A stretch of DNA of 64,000 nt, taken from assembly GCF_031755915.1 (NCBI RefSeq), contig NC_083390.1, forward strand, positions 23,431,001 through 23,495,000, read 5' to 3'. This stretch comes from Ziziphus jujuba. Lineage: Eukaryota > Streptophyta > Magnoliopsida > Rosales > Rhamnaceae. Shown here one piece after another: positions 52,801-63,967 of this stretch (position 1 is the stretch's first letter; each line of letters starts with the position of its first letter). The notes beneath the pieces were generated by a model. That model had not been told where the DNA came from. It saw only the letters and a list, made by a program, of their open reading frames with translations, and made no database searches. Both the position numbers and the translations under genes were made by a program.

Positions 52801-54483
52801 TCTTTGTCCTAGGCCGGAAAGCATACATATTTCCATTTTTCACTGAACTTTATATGAAAATGTTATGGGTTTTGCAGGTAATTACTCCACATCCTCAAAT
52901 TCCTGTACCATTACCTCAACCAACACCTATTCCATCAACTCTATCATCACCTTCTAGTGCTATTCCGTCAACTCAATCTAGCAGTTCTCTTTTCCCGTTG
53001 TTGAACTCTGTTTTACAAGCCAATATAATTCAAAGGGTACGTGTTTTCCATATGGTTATCCAGTCTTAGCTTACCAAGCGTGGTTAAAAATTTTCATGTG
53101 CATTTTTTTCTCAACAGGAAAGTATTTTGATTTTGATGAAGCAAGTTGCTGCTGGTGACCCTACAGGTTTTAGCATTTAAAGCTCCTTTGGTTTCCACAT
53201 TTTTATTTAATAGTTGATTTTGACCTTTTGTGTTTTCCCTCTCTCCAGCTAATCGTGCAGCTGATGGAGGAAGCACACAGGCACACACTTTTATGACAGA
53301 AAAATCTTTGGTATGTAATAATATTCTTTTTCTTTTTATTTCCAAACTTATTATGATTTTTGTGTGAAAACTTCCTAGCATTTTAAATCTTTGAATTGGC
53401 TAGTAGAAAATGCATTGGTAAACTAATCTCCCTCTGAATCTAACTCCAACTAGTAGAAAAATCATTTTGATCTTGTTCTTATTATGATGACCAAAGTTCA
53501 CCACCGGAGTTTTAAATCTTAAATTGATATGCTAATTAAGCTTGGGTTGGGGGTAGTGTTATATAATATTGTAGTATTGGCTCTGAATCATATTTTTCTA
53601 TTTTTGAGGATTTCTCATCCTCTTTATGCATTTTTTTTCTTTCATTAAAAAAAGTAATAAAGAAAAGAAAAGACGGTGTCCTAAAAATCTTCCAAACGTT
53701 GGTTAGCCACAAAGTTAAGAGCATAATAGATCTGTTTTTCAAAAAGTAGCTGGGAAACAATTTTATTGGGATTAATTGCAAGCCACTTTATGCAACTTTT
53801 TTGTTCCTTAACTGTCTTTTTTGGGTTCTGGATCTTTTAAAGTTATTTCCCACGTAAAGGATGGGCATTCCACATAAACTTGATGAGTTATAAGTAGGTC
53901 TACTTGGAGTGCAATGAGGTATTGATCTATAAACCAACAACTAGCCGGAACAGTTTCCGGAGGGGTTTGGTTTGTTACATGCTTCAGATTCAAGTATTCT
54001 AGTGCAATAAAGAAAACTCCCACCCCAGCTCAATTGTGCAAGTGAAAAAATCAGTTTGCTTCTGGAAGACTGGAACTTTAAAAAGCTCTGCTTTAAATCA
54101 GAGCTTAATCATCTTGAGCTTTTACGAATGATGCTAGATAATTTTGATATATTGCATTAACTGTTGCATAATATGTTCGCAGCTTGAAGCAGCACATGAG
54201 AGGGAAAAAGAGTTACTTAATGAAATAACTGATTTGCAATGGAGGTATTAAATATAATATCATGCACTTCCAAGCAGGTAATTATGATTCATCTTTTCAA
54301 AAGATGCTAACATTTTTCTTGTACCTTTGCTGTATATAGGCTCATATGTGCCCAAGATGAGCTCCAAAAATTTAAAACAGAAAATGCAAAGGTTAATATA
54401 TGATTGTACTTTCCTCGGAGATATTTAGATCCCCATGTTTGAGTTTTGCGGATTAAGATTCTAACACAGTATTTCAGGTATGA
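43893..54483 (+). CDS. STE20/GCK-type serine/threonine protein kinase with C-terminal coiled coil
   Basis: Twenty-one exons: 43893-44051, 45032-45286, 46102-46226, 46559-46603, 46697-46778, 46865-46933, 47052-47222, 47346-47411, 50225-50293, 50382-50504, 50696-50766, 51218-51454, 52014-52126, 52290-52384, 52459-52500, 52878-53036, 53118-53166, 53249-53310, 54183-54244, 54340-54391, 54478-54483; 703 residues. The kinase domain is at about 12-280: Gly loop VGQGVSASV (19-27), Lys42, HRDVKAGN (134-141), DFG 154-156, and GTPCWMAPE (176-184), the STE20 activation-loop signature. The rest is Ser/Asn-rich, with a PF/PTP-rich patch and a final heptad-like segment (about 665-702). It belongs to the plant group of At1g79640 and the stomatal kinase BLUS1, related to animal SPAK/OSR1; substrates are unknown here. 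Exon 13 ends at a GC donor. The last exon adds one Val and a stop; reading through instead stops at 54403. Confidence 0.93.
49151..50105. repeat. Near-identical ~475-bp tandem duplication inside kinase intron 8
   Basis: Copy 1 (49151-49625) and copy 2 (49626-50105) both run from AATATTTGTAAAATATGG to GCTGTCACTGGGGAAAT. They differ by about ten substitutions and a longer T run in copy 2. The copies abut directly, so this is a recent unequal-exchange or replication-slippage event. It lengthens intron 8 to 2.8 kb. Confidence 0.97.
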
Positions 54484-55515
54484 TATTCGAATTGTCCGAC
54501 CGATGCCTGAATGGAGGGAACAAATTTTTCAGATCCTGTCATAATGACAGAAACCAAAAAAAGAAAAAAAAGAAAAAAAAAAAGGGATTAAAATAACTAA
54601 ATAGGTGATCATTAACTTGAGGTTGATATTGCTTGTACTATAGATATGTTTAATTTGTAGCAGGTTAAGAAACTTATTTTATAGCTGCCTTAATTGGCTT
54701 AGTTTCGCTGATGATATTAACTTGTGTACATGATTTTAGTGTTAATTTTTATTTCTCAATTTGTAAATTGTAAATATTCAATTCCATGTGTAGGTAATAC
54801 ATTCATACATATACATATACATATATGAAAAATATATTTTTATAATCTGTGTGGTAATCATCGTTCCTATCACTTTCTTTTTTCTTTTATGTCAAGTAAC
54901 TGCACAAGAACCATGTGGGATTTGTGATTCAAGCTTGTCTATTCAAAAATATGTATGGTCTACATCAAGATTGCTAATTGTCTAAAGAATGGCCCTCTCC
55001 ACAATAGTATAATAAAGCAATTATTTATTTGCAAGCTTTACACGTGGAGGTCTTGTAATTGTTTTCCTTGATTTTTTTGGCCTTTTAATATTTATTGTCA
55101 TCCATTTTTTTTCTTCCCCTTTCTTCCTTATTTGCTCCCATGATTGACAATGATCTTTCTGATCTAAGTTTATGTATTTTCTTTCTTGGTAAATATTGTC
55201 TTTTCATCACTTTCTCAAACCAGGACACACTGAAAAAAAAAAAAAAAAAAAAAAGAAAAAGAAAAAAAAAGAGTGAAATTAATTAAAAAATCTGTCAATT
55301 ATTGAAAGCATATTGGCCAGGTATATATGCTATAATTTCCATATTGACAACATATCGAAGAGGAGAGGTGGTAGTGGAGGCTCTGGAAAATTTGGTTCTT
55401 TTCCCCTTTGGGCCACAATGATTTACAAATCTTTTTTTGTGTCATCTACAGGAAAAGAAGACCTAGGCTTTTTTTTCACTATTTAAAAAAAAAAAAAAGA
55501 CCAGGGCCTTTTGTG
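54484..55515. other. Kinase 3' flank and upstream region of the small gene at 55587
   Basis: AT-rich with A runs near 54557-54583 and 55231-55270. It probably holds the kinase 3' UTR. The open frame at 55095 is low-complexity and unsupported. Confidence 0.5.
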
Positions 55516-55523
55516 TATAAATA
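55516..55523 (+). promoter_or_regulatory. TATA box of the gene at 55587
   Basis: TATAAATA lies 64 bases before the ATG, with CATCAGCCCATAACACACTACA downstream as a plausible start-site region and an A-rich leader (AATATAA then ATGGCT). It is one of the clearest core promoters in the window. Confidence 0.75.
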
Positions 55524-55586
55524 GACATCCCTGCATCAGCCCATAACACACTACAATAATAAGAGAAGAATTTCATTACAATATAA

Positions 55587-56042
55587 ATGGCTACAAATAA
55601 TGTTAGTGGTGAATCGGATAAGGGTTATGGTACTGGATCCGGTTTTGGAGCCGGTGCTGTTGAGTCAGTCACTAGTGCTGTGGTCTCTACTGTAGAGTCT
55701 GCTACTAAGTCAGATGTGAATTTGGTCTACGGATCGGAATCAATCGGAGTTAGCAAGGTCCAAGAAACGGCATTGAAATCCATCTCGGGTTATGGTGATG
55801 GATCCGGGTATGGTAGTGGCAAGGTTGGTGATACAGTTTCTGGTAGTACTACTAGTACAAATTTGGATATATATATATATATATATATAGTTGTGATATG
55901 GTGTGAGCATTCTACTAGGTATTTCTACTTGTGTATCCTGCATAAATGTCTTGGTTTGTTTCTCGTTGGAGTTAAAATAATATCTTGGCTTGTACGGTGC
56001 TTGAAAGCTTGTGATTCTAAGTTTGAAGATCTTGTCATATAA
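55587..56042 (+). CDS. Small unrecognised Gly/Ser/Val-rich protein, open frame crosses an AT microsatellite
   Basis: A single open frame of 151 codons starts 64 bases after a good TATA box in a favourable AAATGGCTA context. Residues 1-95 are hydrophilic and rich in Gly, Ser, Val and Thr, with repeated YGxGSG-type pieces (GYGTGSGFGAG, GYGDGSGYGSG) around a VESVTSAVVSTVES segment. From residue 95 the frame enters a 23-base AT tract (55867-55889) read as IYIYIYI, then a Cys/Leu-rich hydrophobic tail unlike the first part. Changing the tract by one AT unit in either direction would stop the protein at once, so the tail may not be part of the functional product. I do not recognise the family, and no intron or partner could be found. 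The promoter supports a transcribed gene; the protein is uncertain. Confidence 0.5.
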   Translation: MATNNVSGESDKGYGTGSGFGAGAVESVTSAVVSTVESATKSDVNLVYGSESIGVSKVQETALKSISGYGDGSGYGSGKVGDTVSGSTTSTNLDIYIYIYIVVIWCEHSTRYFYLCILHKCLGLFLVGVKIISWLVRCLKACDSKFEDLVI

Positions 56043-56749
56043 ACTTAAATTAATAATAAGTGTTGTATCCATGTGTATAAGCATAAAAAGAAATATAGCT
56101 TATTATATAACCTACTATAGGGTTTGTATTCTAAAGAAAAATGAGGGAAAAAAAGGGGGAAAATTTTGATGTTATATAATTAAATAATCAGGTTTATGAA
56201 ACATCATGCCAATTCATCTCTAATTTTAATTGTTTAATCACTGCTTGATCGTTGAAGTTCACTGGTCTTGGTTAAACAAAAGAAGTCTCAACTTTTAGGA
56301 ATGGTCATAAAAAAATTGGGGGGAAAAAAAAATTGGAACAGGTTATATATATATATATATATATATATTCATGGGAATAATTGGACAAAGAATATCCAAT
56401 TTTATTTTCAATCATAAAATCAGAGGGAGTTTGAGTACAATTATCCCTATATCTAATGACAAGTCCATTCTATTTGTTGTTTGGGACATGAAAATCATTA
56501 CGTACATACATATACATATATAATATATATAATAACCGAATCGATCATAATATGTTCATTGAACCAAATACAGGTTGAGATATGATGAAGTTAAGGAGGG
56601 AGAAATTGGAGAGAAAAAACAAAAATGAAAAATAGAGAGGGTGTAGAAAAGTACTATCGAAATGGTACATTCATTTGGATGGAAGAATGCTCATTCCTGC
56701 AATCGAATATATTCCATCCAAAAGTTCAATCCATGAATCAATATATGTG

Positions 56750-56783
<34 letters not shown>

Positions 56784-57418
56784 TGTCTGTGCACATACTT
56801 GTGTGTGAATTATATATGCGTGTTGTTAAGCACTTAGCAGGGAGGCAAATTTTAAAGCCTGAACACGTAATTGGCTGAAAAATAACACCATAAAGGAAGT
56901 CACTTATATGTAGAAAAGATATATCAAAGCAAAAACAAGAAACTTTGGAAACATTCCGCTAGGAAACTTTAGAATCTTGAACAGTGGAGTTAGACTATAT
57001 ACATTAAAATGTAATTAACAAAATAATAAACATGACCAATAGACATAAATTTTATATATATCAGAATTTTTTTCTTTAAATTTTTTATGTGGCATATAAT
57101 ATCCATTTATATGTAATTAATGCTATATATTGTTCGGATTATACATATGCGTAATTGTGTTGGACATCTAAAGATGATATAATTCCTCAAACATTGGGAC
57201 AGAGAGAGAGAGAGAGAGAGAGGGGATCAGGACACAAACCCGACATAAAAGATCTGATGATGAATTTGTCAACTGAGTGATCCACTCACTCTTTCCTACA
57301 AACCAAACATACAAAAATGCCTCCCCAGCTTTAGCGGACCAAGACTGTTACTCTTCCCCTCATTCTTTCTTCATTTACAATCCACTCATATATATTACAT
57401 ACAAATATAAATACATAA

Positions 57419-57455
<37 letters not shown>

Positions 57456-57517
57456 CACACACTATAACTCTACCTCTCTTTTTCATCTCTCTAATTGTCT
57501 AACTAATTTTTGCAAAC
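56043..57517. other. Intergenic region upstream of the fasciclin-like gene
   Basis: AT tracts lie at 56345-56369 and 56758-56774, a GA run at 57202-57221, and an AC then AT tract at 57420-57454 just before the next gene. The open frames at 56625 and 56675 cross an AT tract and are unsupported. A CT-rich leader precedes the ATG at 57518. Confidence 0.6.
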
Positions 57518-58366
57518 ATGTATTATCTAATTAGCTCACTCACATCTCTCTCACTTTCTTCTTTCTTCCTCTTAATTTTCTTATCCTCTACATCAGCATT
57601 CAACATCACCAAAATCCTCACCCAACACCCAGACTTGAGAACCTACAATGACTTCCTCACCCAAACCCAACTGGCCCACCAGATCAACGACCTCCAAACC
57701 GTAACCATTCTTGCTGTTGACAATGGAGCAATGTCAACCATCTCAAACAGACCAACGGACGTGATAAAAAAGGTGCTGAGCCTGCATGTAGTACTGGATT
57801 ACTATGACGTACAGAAATTCCAACATTTGCCTAATCATACCGTCACACTTACCACCTTGTTCCAAACCTCCGGCGAAGCTTCCGGCCAGCAAGGCTACTT
57901 AAAAGCCACCGACGTAAGCACCGGAGGCGTCTCCATCGCCTGGGGAGCCGGCTCCGGCGTCGGTGCTAACTTGGTTAAGGCTGTTGTTTCTCAACCTTAT
58001 AATCTGTCAGTGGTGCAAATTAGTACTCTCATTATTCCTTCCACTATTATTAACAATTCGAGCTCGGGTTCGGGTTCGGATTCTCCGTCTCCGTCGGCAT
58101 CGTCGCCACGGCCGCCTACTCCTCCGCCGGCAGCGGCGGCGAGTCCTAATGCCAGTTCACCGATTGCGAATCCACCGGCGTGGGCCAATCCTCCCAGAAG
58201 GGCTGGTGCTCCTTTTTCACATGCTGATAGCCCCGATGATGACATCCCACCCGCTGATCGTACGGATGGTTCAGCTGCTGCGATATTTGGTGTTGATAAT
58301 TTTGTTTATGTTCGTTCCATGGTTTTGATTTTCATTGTCACTTTGTTTCTGATTTCCATGATTTGA
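57518..58366 (+). CDS. Fasciclin-like arabinogalactan protein, single FAS1 domain, GPI-anchored
   Basis: One exon, 282 residues. A signal peptide covers residues 1-27 (Leu/Phe-rich, ending STSA before FNITKIL). One fasciclin domain follows (about 28-175), with TILAVDNGAM as its H1 region and VKAVVSQPYNLSVVQISTLI near its end. Several N-glycosylation sites are visible (NIT, NHT, NLS, NNSS). Residues ~185-235 are rich in SP, AP and PP pairs, the glycomodules on which Hyp-arabinogalactan chains are built. The C-terminus is a hydrophobic tail (MVLIFIVTLFLISMI) after small residues, a GPI-anchor signal. FLAs act at the plasma membrane and cell wall in adhesion and wall structure. The single FAS1 domain with one AGP region suggests the FLA14-like group. 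CT- and AC/AT-rich DNA precedes the ATG. Confidence 0.93.
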   Translation: MYYLISSLTSLSLSSFFLLIFLSSTSAFNITKILTQHPDLRTYNDFLTQTQLAHQINDLQTVTILAVDNGAMSTISNRPTDVIKKVLSLHVVLDYYDVQKFQHLPNHTVTLTTLFQTSGEASGQQGYLKATDVSTGGVSIAWGAGSGVGANLVKAVVSQPYNLSVVQISTLIIPSTIINNSSSGSGSDSPSPSASSPRPPTPPPAAAASPNASSPIANPPAWANPPRRAGAPFSHADSPDDDIPPADRTDGSAAAIFGVDNFVYVRSMVLIFIVTLFLISMI

Positions 58367-58634
58367 TCGATTAATATGAAGTTTTTTAATTGGAAATTCA
58401 TGTGGGAAAAAAAGAAGGCTGTGTGATTTTGGTAATTAATTTTTTTCACCCTGATTTGAGTGCACAATCTTATAAACTCCTAGATAGAAAAAATCACTGT
58501 ACACATCTTGATTATGATCAACTAATGAGAATCCCTTTTTTATTATTATTATTTTTTTATGAGCAATTAATAGTGTACAAATTTTTATTCAACTGTTCGT
58601 TAGCATATATAATTTGAGTTTCTTCCCCTCCTCT

Positions 58635-58660
58635 CCCCCCCCCCCCCCCCCCCCCCCCCC
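58635..58660. repeat. Poly(C) tract, 26 bases
   Basis: Twenty-six uninterrupted C residues follow a C/T-rich lead-in (TTCCCCTCCTCT) and are followed by an A-rich stretch with AG blocks. The opposite strand is G26, able to form a G-quadruplex; the C strand can form an i-motif. Confidence 0.95.
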
Positions 58661-59825
58661 AAACACAAAAAAAGAAAAAAAAAAGAAAAAAGAAGAAGAA
58701 GAAGCTTCTATAAATTAAGAAAAATTGGTCAAAACTTTCACTAAACAATGCTTAATTTTGTCAAATTGATTTTCATTAAATTAATAATATTAATGCTAAT
58801 TTTGTTAAATTTATCTTTATTTAATTTTTTTGTGAAATGAATCTTCAAATTAAACTCTAATTAATTGAATTGTTTCAGAAATCAATAAAAAGGCAAATTT
58901 ATATAAAAAAAAATAAAAATTTACACCATTTAATATTGTTATTGTTGGAAATGAGATGCAACAAAAATAAAAATGTAATGGGCTGGATAATATGTAATAT
59001 TAATTTAAAAATATAAAGCCAGATTTGTGAGAAAAGTGTAAAATAACTATAGCTAGCCTATATGTTTTATAGACGTTTTGTTTTCTATAGAATTGTAAAA
59101 TGGTTGATGGGTTGATATTATCTAATAATTTTTTTCAAAAAAAATTAATTTTTCTTTGGCCAAAGATGTTATTAATTAAAAGAAACGCCTAATTTTTTCT
59201 TTCAATCATGCAAAAGAGAGGAAAAAAAAAATAAAAAAAGAAAAGAAAAAAGAACGCCATTATTGTAGTTTTGAAAGGAAAAAAATTGGAGTAAAAATAT
59301 TTGTGAAAAAACTAGCAATTTTATCAATTTAGCACAACCTAGTGTTAAAAATTGGCATTTTTAACCCCAAAAAAAAAAAAAAAAATAACACGAGAATCCA
59401 ATTAACTTTTTACATTTTAGACGCTTATCAATTTAAAATTTAATTATAAAATATGCAAATTCTTAATTCTCATTTCAGCAAGATTCCTTAGTAACGGTTT
59501 TGGCTTTCAGTTGAAAAATAACTAACTCTTGTTATAGGTTAGTTATTCAAAACAAGATTAAAATTTATAATAAAAAAAGGAATTAAAAACATAAATCTTA
59601 TAAAAAATCGTATAATATAAAGTATTTTTGATGAAATCGTATAATATAAAGTAAGTTAATTAGTATATATTCCTTTGAATATAAATAATATATATATTTT
59701 TTAAGCTTCGAATATAAATAATAATAAATAAATAAGAAAAAACAATCAAAATATCAAATCTGTCCCTCTCTCGTATGTCTCTTATGTGTATATACATTCG
59801 AAGAGATTCAGTTACAGAAAATAGC

Positions 59826-59830
59826 AGAGA

Positions 59831-59861
<31 letters not shown>

Positions 59862-59881
59862 TGAGTTATAGTGAGAGAGAA
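59826..59881 (+). repeat. GA-rich leader repeat before the epimerase start
   Basis: Runs of GA, broken by GATA, GTGAGTTATA and GTGAGAG, fill the ~60 bases before the ATG at 59888. GA/CT repeats in plant 5' leaders can be bound by BPC (GAGA-binding) factors. Upstream in-frame GTG codons at 59861 and 59871 fall in this repeat and are not likely starts. Confidence 0.8.
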
Positions 59882-59887
59882 AGAAGG

Positions 59888-62800
59888 ATGTCAGGGAGAG
59901 AGAAAGAAGAGTGGGTGTATGTGGAGCAACGCAAGGGCGTCAATGGCCTCGACATGGTCATTCTCAGAGAGCCTCGCGGCTGTTCCGTTGAGGTTTTATC
60001 TCCATTTCCATCTCCATTTCCTTTCTCTTCCTTCTTCTTCTTCTTCGTTACTGTTTCTTTGATTTTTTTTTTTTAATTTTTGTTTTTCGGTTATTTTAAT
60101 TAATTTTTTGCGTATTTCTATGATCTTTTATCGTTTCTTGGTGGATTCGTCTATTTCTACTTCAATTTCTTGATGATGCATTTGGTTTTTCATTTCCTTG
60201 ATGTTTCGCTTTGAATCGTTGTGTTTATTTTTTTTTTATTATTATTTTTTTTCATTTTGTTGATCGTCAATTTGTCAATGTATGTAATTCTTTCGTGATT
60301 GTAAATTGGTACAGTTTGCTGAATATCTAATGTGATACATTGATGGACCGGAGTATCGAATTTTAATCGTTAAAGAATCGGCGTTTTGATTCTTTTTCTT
60401 TTTGATTCCTAAGGTTAAAAGAATCAGCATTGTTAATCTATTAGGCTTATGATACTGGACAGTGTCAGTCTCAATGTTTTGCCCAATTTTCTGTATATTT
60501 TTCCAACCGTACAGTGTGCATATTCATTTTTTTTTGGGTTTTTTTAATATGCAAATTCCTATAATGCTTCTTTTATTTTTTCTTCTTTTGTCAATGTATA
60601 ATGCTCTTCTTTTAGTTATCTGTTGTATTTAATTTTATTTTATCGATGCAGAATTTGGAAATCTTTTGGGCTTATTGTGTTATTTATATACCTGTGTGTC
60701 AGTGCAGAATACGGATGGAACCTTTTAATCAATGTATGCAATGTTGGCTTGATTTGTAGTGCATCTGGAATAGCATCAATAATGTCATTATATGTCCATT
60801 CGCTGTGTTATGAATTATAGTGCTCTTATTTCACATGGTAATATTGTTTGGAACAGGTGTATTTGTATGGTGCTCAAGTTACTTCTTGGAAGAATGAACG
60901 TAGAGAAGAATTACTTTTTGTTAGCAATAAGGTATCATATATTCATATTTTCCCGTGAACTATTAAGCTATAGGTGTTAAATTCTTTATTTAGGTCGGTT
61001 AGGAGTAAATTACCAGTCCTTTGTTGGTTTTCCCTAAACATTGTAGCTTATCATGTTATATGACATTGAAATTTTCCCTTCAGTTTAATTATAATTTTTG
61101 CTTCGACCATTGTTGTTATCACCAATATGTTTGGTAAGGTGACTTGATAGTTAGTGGCTAACTTTGGAAAAAAAATATTATTTTATAAATGTTTTTGTTG
61201 GGAACGCTTATAACTATACTTTTTTGATCTGTTGGAAAACCGTGAAATTTTGTTTGATGAGCTGTTATGTAATACAAAATCAACATGATAGTTTGATATC
61301 CAAATGTAATGTTGATGCTTCGTTATATTGAGGAAACAGAAACTTAACAGGGGATAAAATTTTTCATCATGGCATTTTTTGTATATACTAGCTTTAGTAA
61401 TAAATTATCTTTGATTTAACATAGCTGAAGGTCTCTCTTGTGCATATATGGAATAGTCATAAAATTTGTATTAATGATGTTATGCATTAATCTTATTAAC
61501 ATATTTCACATAGTTGAAGGTTTCGTCTTCTTTTTCCTTGCTTTTCTTCTTCTTCTTCTTATTATTATTTTTTTTGTAATTTTTTGTATACTTCTTGCAG
61601 GCTGTTTTCAAGCCTCCAAAGGCAATCCGTGGAGGTATCCCAATATGCTTTCCCCAAGTAGGAACTCATGGTAATCTGGAACAGCATGGGTTCGCAAGGA
61701 ACCGGCTTTGGAGTATAGATCCTGATCCTCCACAAATGGCAACAAGTAGCTCTAACAAAGCTTTTGTTGATTTACTTCTTAAGCCCTCTGAAGAAGATTC
61801 AAAGATCTGGCCTCACAGGTATGGAATTCAAATTTGGTAATAAATTGTTTTAGTTAATTTAATTTGTCATGCATCTGTAACATCACGCAAGGTGATTGGA
61901 GCAATCCAGTTTCTTCATGCTTCTTTTTGTTTTAGTCAATTAAGGGATCATGCATCTGCAATATCATGCAAGATGTTTGGAGCAATCTAGTTTCTTCATG
62001 CTTCTTTTTGTTGATATAGACATTAAAATTTTTGTAGACAGAGTTTAGTTATGTTGATTTCCAACTTAGTTCATTACAAATTATATATGAATTTTTGCAG
62101 TAACATGTACATTGCCCCTGGAAACTCTGTTTTTGCTTTTTTTTGTCCCTCATCTTTCTTCGGTGCATTTGTACAATTATAGTCCCTCAGAACTCTGTTT
62201 TCCTTTTGTTAGTATTAGCTGATGACAACAACAATCATTTGCAGATATGAATTTCGTCTAAGGGTGGCTCTGGGAGCTGGCGGTGAATTGATGTTGACTT
62301 CCCGAATTCGGAATACAAATACTGATGGAAAGCCATTTACATTCACATTTGCTTATCACACCTATTTTGCTGTTACTGACATCAGGTTCTACTATGAACT
62401 TGTTCATTCTTACTGTTGCTTCAAATGCTAATTAAATAGTTAGGTTCCTTTCCCTAGTGAGGTGGGACATGTTGTTGGTTGTATGTATGGTACAAATTTG
62501 TGGTCTTTCTCTCCCTCGTAATTTTTTATACCAGGCTTATCCATTAAGTGGTAAAGTACCAATCTTATTTATTTGATCAATGTCAACCAGGACTCATGTT
62601 ATAGTCAGAATATTCATGAAATAATATGGAAATGGTATGCATATTAACTGTTGGTTAAAGGAAGACCATAGATTTCCTATTGGCATTTAATAGTGATAAA
62701 TAATATGTACAATTGTGATTTGCTGTAATGGTAATACCATTATAAATGTATGCTAAGTTTAGAAGTGGTATACATATTTAAGTGTTTGTTAAAGAAAGAA

Positions 62801-63967
62801 CACAGATTTCCTATTGGCATTCATTGGTGACAAATAATGTTGTACAATTCTGAGTAATTGTGATGATAATACCATCTCTTAATGTATACTTAATTAAAAA
62901 TAAAAGTAACTAAAATTTCTATTTGGACCATATGCCACTGTTTTGGATCTGGTGTTATGCATTGCTGTGTTCTTGCATTTTGCCTTCTGTGTTGTTTCAT
63001 ATTGTTTTTTACATTTTTTTAGTGAAGTGCGGGTAGAAGGATTAGAGACACTGGATTATCTGGATAACCTGAAAGACAAACAGAGATTTACTGAACAAGG
63101 AGATGCTATTACATTTGAATCTGAAGTCAGTATTTTGTTTTGATGAAGAAGCTTTCGATTTTTTTGCTGTGTTATGGTTTTAAAATATTGTACTTGTTGA
63201 TTCCTGAATCATTTTCTTTTACTGTATAGGTGGATAAAGTATATCTCAGTACACCTACAAAAATTGCTGTTCTGGACCATGAAAGAAAGAGAACATTTGA
63301 ATTGCGGAAAGATGGACTTCCAGATGCTGGTGAGTTTCATCATTTAACCTGCTTGCCTACTCTTTCATATTTGCTGCCTAAGCAACATATAGTGAAATAA
63401 TATAATATCTTTTCATCGAATGACTTGGATTATATAACATGAAGAGTTTTCTTGGTTGTTGATCTTGTTTCTTTATTCATTTTTTTCTTTTTTTAATCAA
63501 TTATTGATAATCTGTCTCTCTTTCGTTTGATTTTTAAACCTCCTTGTTTAGAAGGGTTCAAAGATGTGTCTCTGCTTAAGCTGAATTGTATAATGAAAGA
63601 GGCTTACGTAAGCTTAAGCTCTTAGTTTGCAATTTTGCATAGCATATTTAACTTTATCAGAATCGATATTAATGTGATTGTAGTGTTTGGAACTAATGCT
63701 ACAGTCAAGACTGTTGTTTAAGAATATTATATACATTTTTTTCAACTGGCAGTTGTGTGGAATCCATGGGATAAGAAGGCAAAGGCAATACCTGATTTTG
63801 GGCATGATGAGTACAAGAGAATGCTGTGTGTGGAGGCAGCTTGTGTGGAAAAGCCTATTACTCTGAGACCTGGTGAAGAATGGAAAGGTAGGCAGGAACT
63901 GTCTGCTGTTCCCTCCAGTTACTGCAGTGGACAACTTGATCCATCTAAAGTACTCGTTGGTGGTTAA
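59888..63967 (+). CDS. Glucose-6-phosphate 1-epimerase (aldose 1-epimerase family)
   Basis: Seven exons (59888-59992, 60857-60931, 61601-61818, 62245-62385, 63023-63125, 63230-63329, 63753-63967) give 318 residues, a complete protein. The ATG at 59888 was chosen because upstream in-frame starts are only GTG codons in GA repeats. The fold is a galactose-mutarotase-type beta-sandwich. Diagnostic pieces are GGIPICFPQVG (71-81), HGFARNRLW (89-97, His89), AYHTYF (169-174, His171 as likely general acid), VVWNPWD (248-254) and CVEAA (273-277, Glu275 as likely base). The enzyme interconverts alpha- and beta-D-glucose 6-phosphate, feeding glycolysis or the oxidative pentose phosphate pathway. No signal or transit peptide is visible (hydrophilic MSGREKEEWVYVEQ start), so it is probably cytosolic. 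Introns 3 and 4 both contain tandem duplications. Confidence 0.94.
61867..62015. repeat. 81-bp tandem duplication in epimerase intron 3
   Basis: TCATGCATCTG...ATC(A/G)...GCAA(G)...TTTGGAGCAATC...TTTCTTCATGCTTCTTTTTG occurs at 61867 and again at 61948, with substitutions between the copies. Confidence 0.9.
62630..62890. repeat. ~132-bp diverged tandem duplication in epimerase intron 4
   Basis: The block from GGTATGCATATTAA through AGATTTCCTATTGGCATT to GGTAATACCAT (62630-62761) recurs at 62762-62890 (GGTATACATATTTA, AGATTTCCTATTGGCATT, GATAATACCAT). It is more diverged than the intron 3 repeat. Confidence 0.85.

Larger units (their letters stand above)
58367..59887. other. Intergenic region between the fasciclin-like gene and the epimerase
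   Basis: It contains the poly(C) run at 58635-58660 flanked by an A/G-rich stretch, strongly AT-rich DNA, and the GA-rich leader of the epimerase at 59826-59881. A direct repeat AATCGTATAATATAAAGTA occurs at 59606-59623 and 59636-59652. No gene was seen. Confidence 0.6.

Noticed and set aside
55740..56084. Minus-strand frame opposite the small Gly/Ser-rich gene
   Set aside because: It reads the same AT tract in reverse and lacks a promoter. It is a shadow of the plus-strand frame.
57963..58328. Overlapping frames on both strands of the fasciclin-like gene
   Set aside because: They are shadows produced by the GC-rich proline/serine region. The 282-residue frame has signal peptide, FAS1 domain and GPI signal.
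59861..60076. Longer N-terminus for the epimerase starting at 59861
   Set aside because: The codon there is GTG inside GA repeats. The first ATG in frame is 59888, which gives a normal family start.
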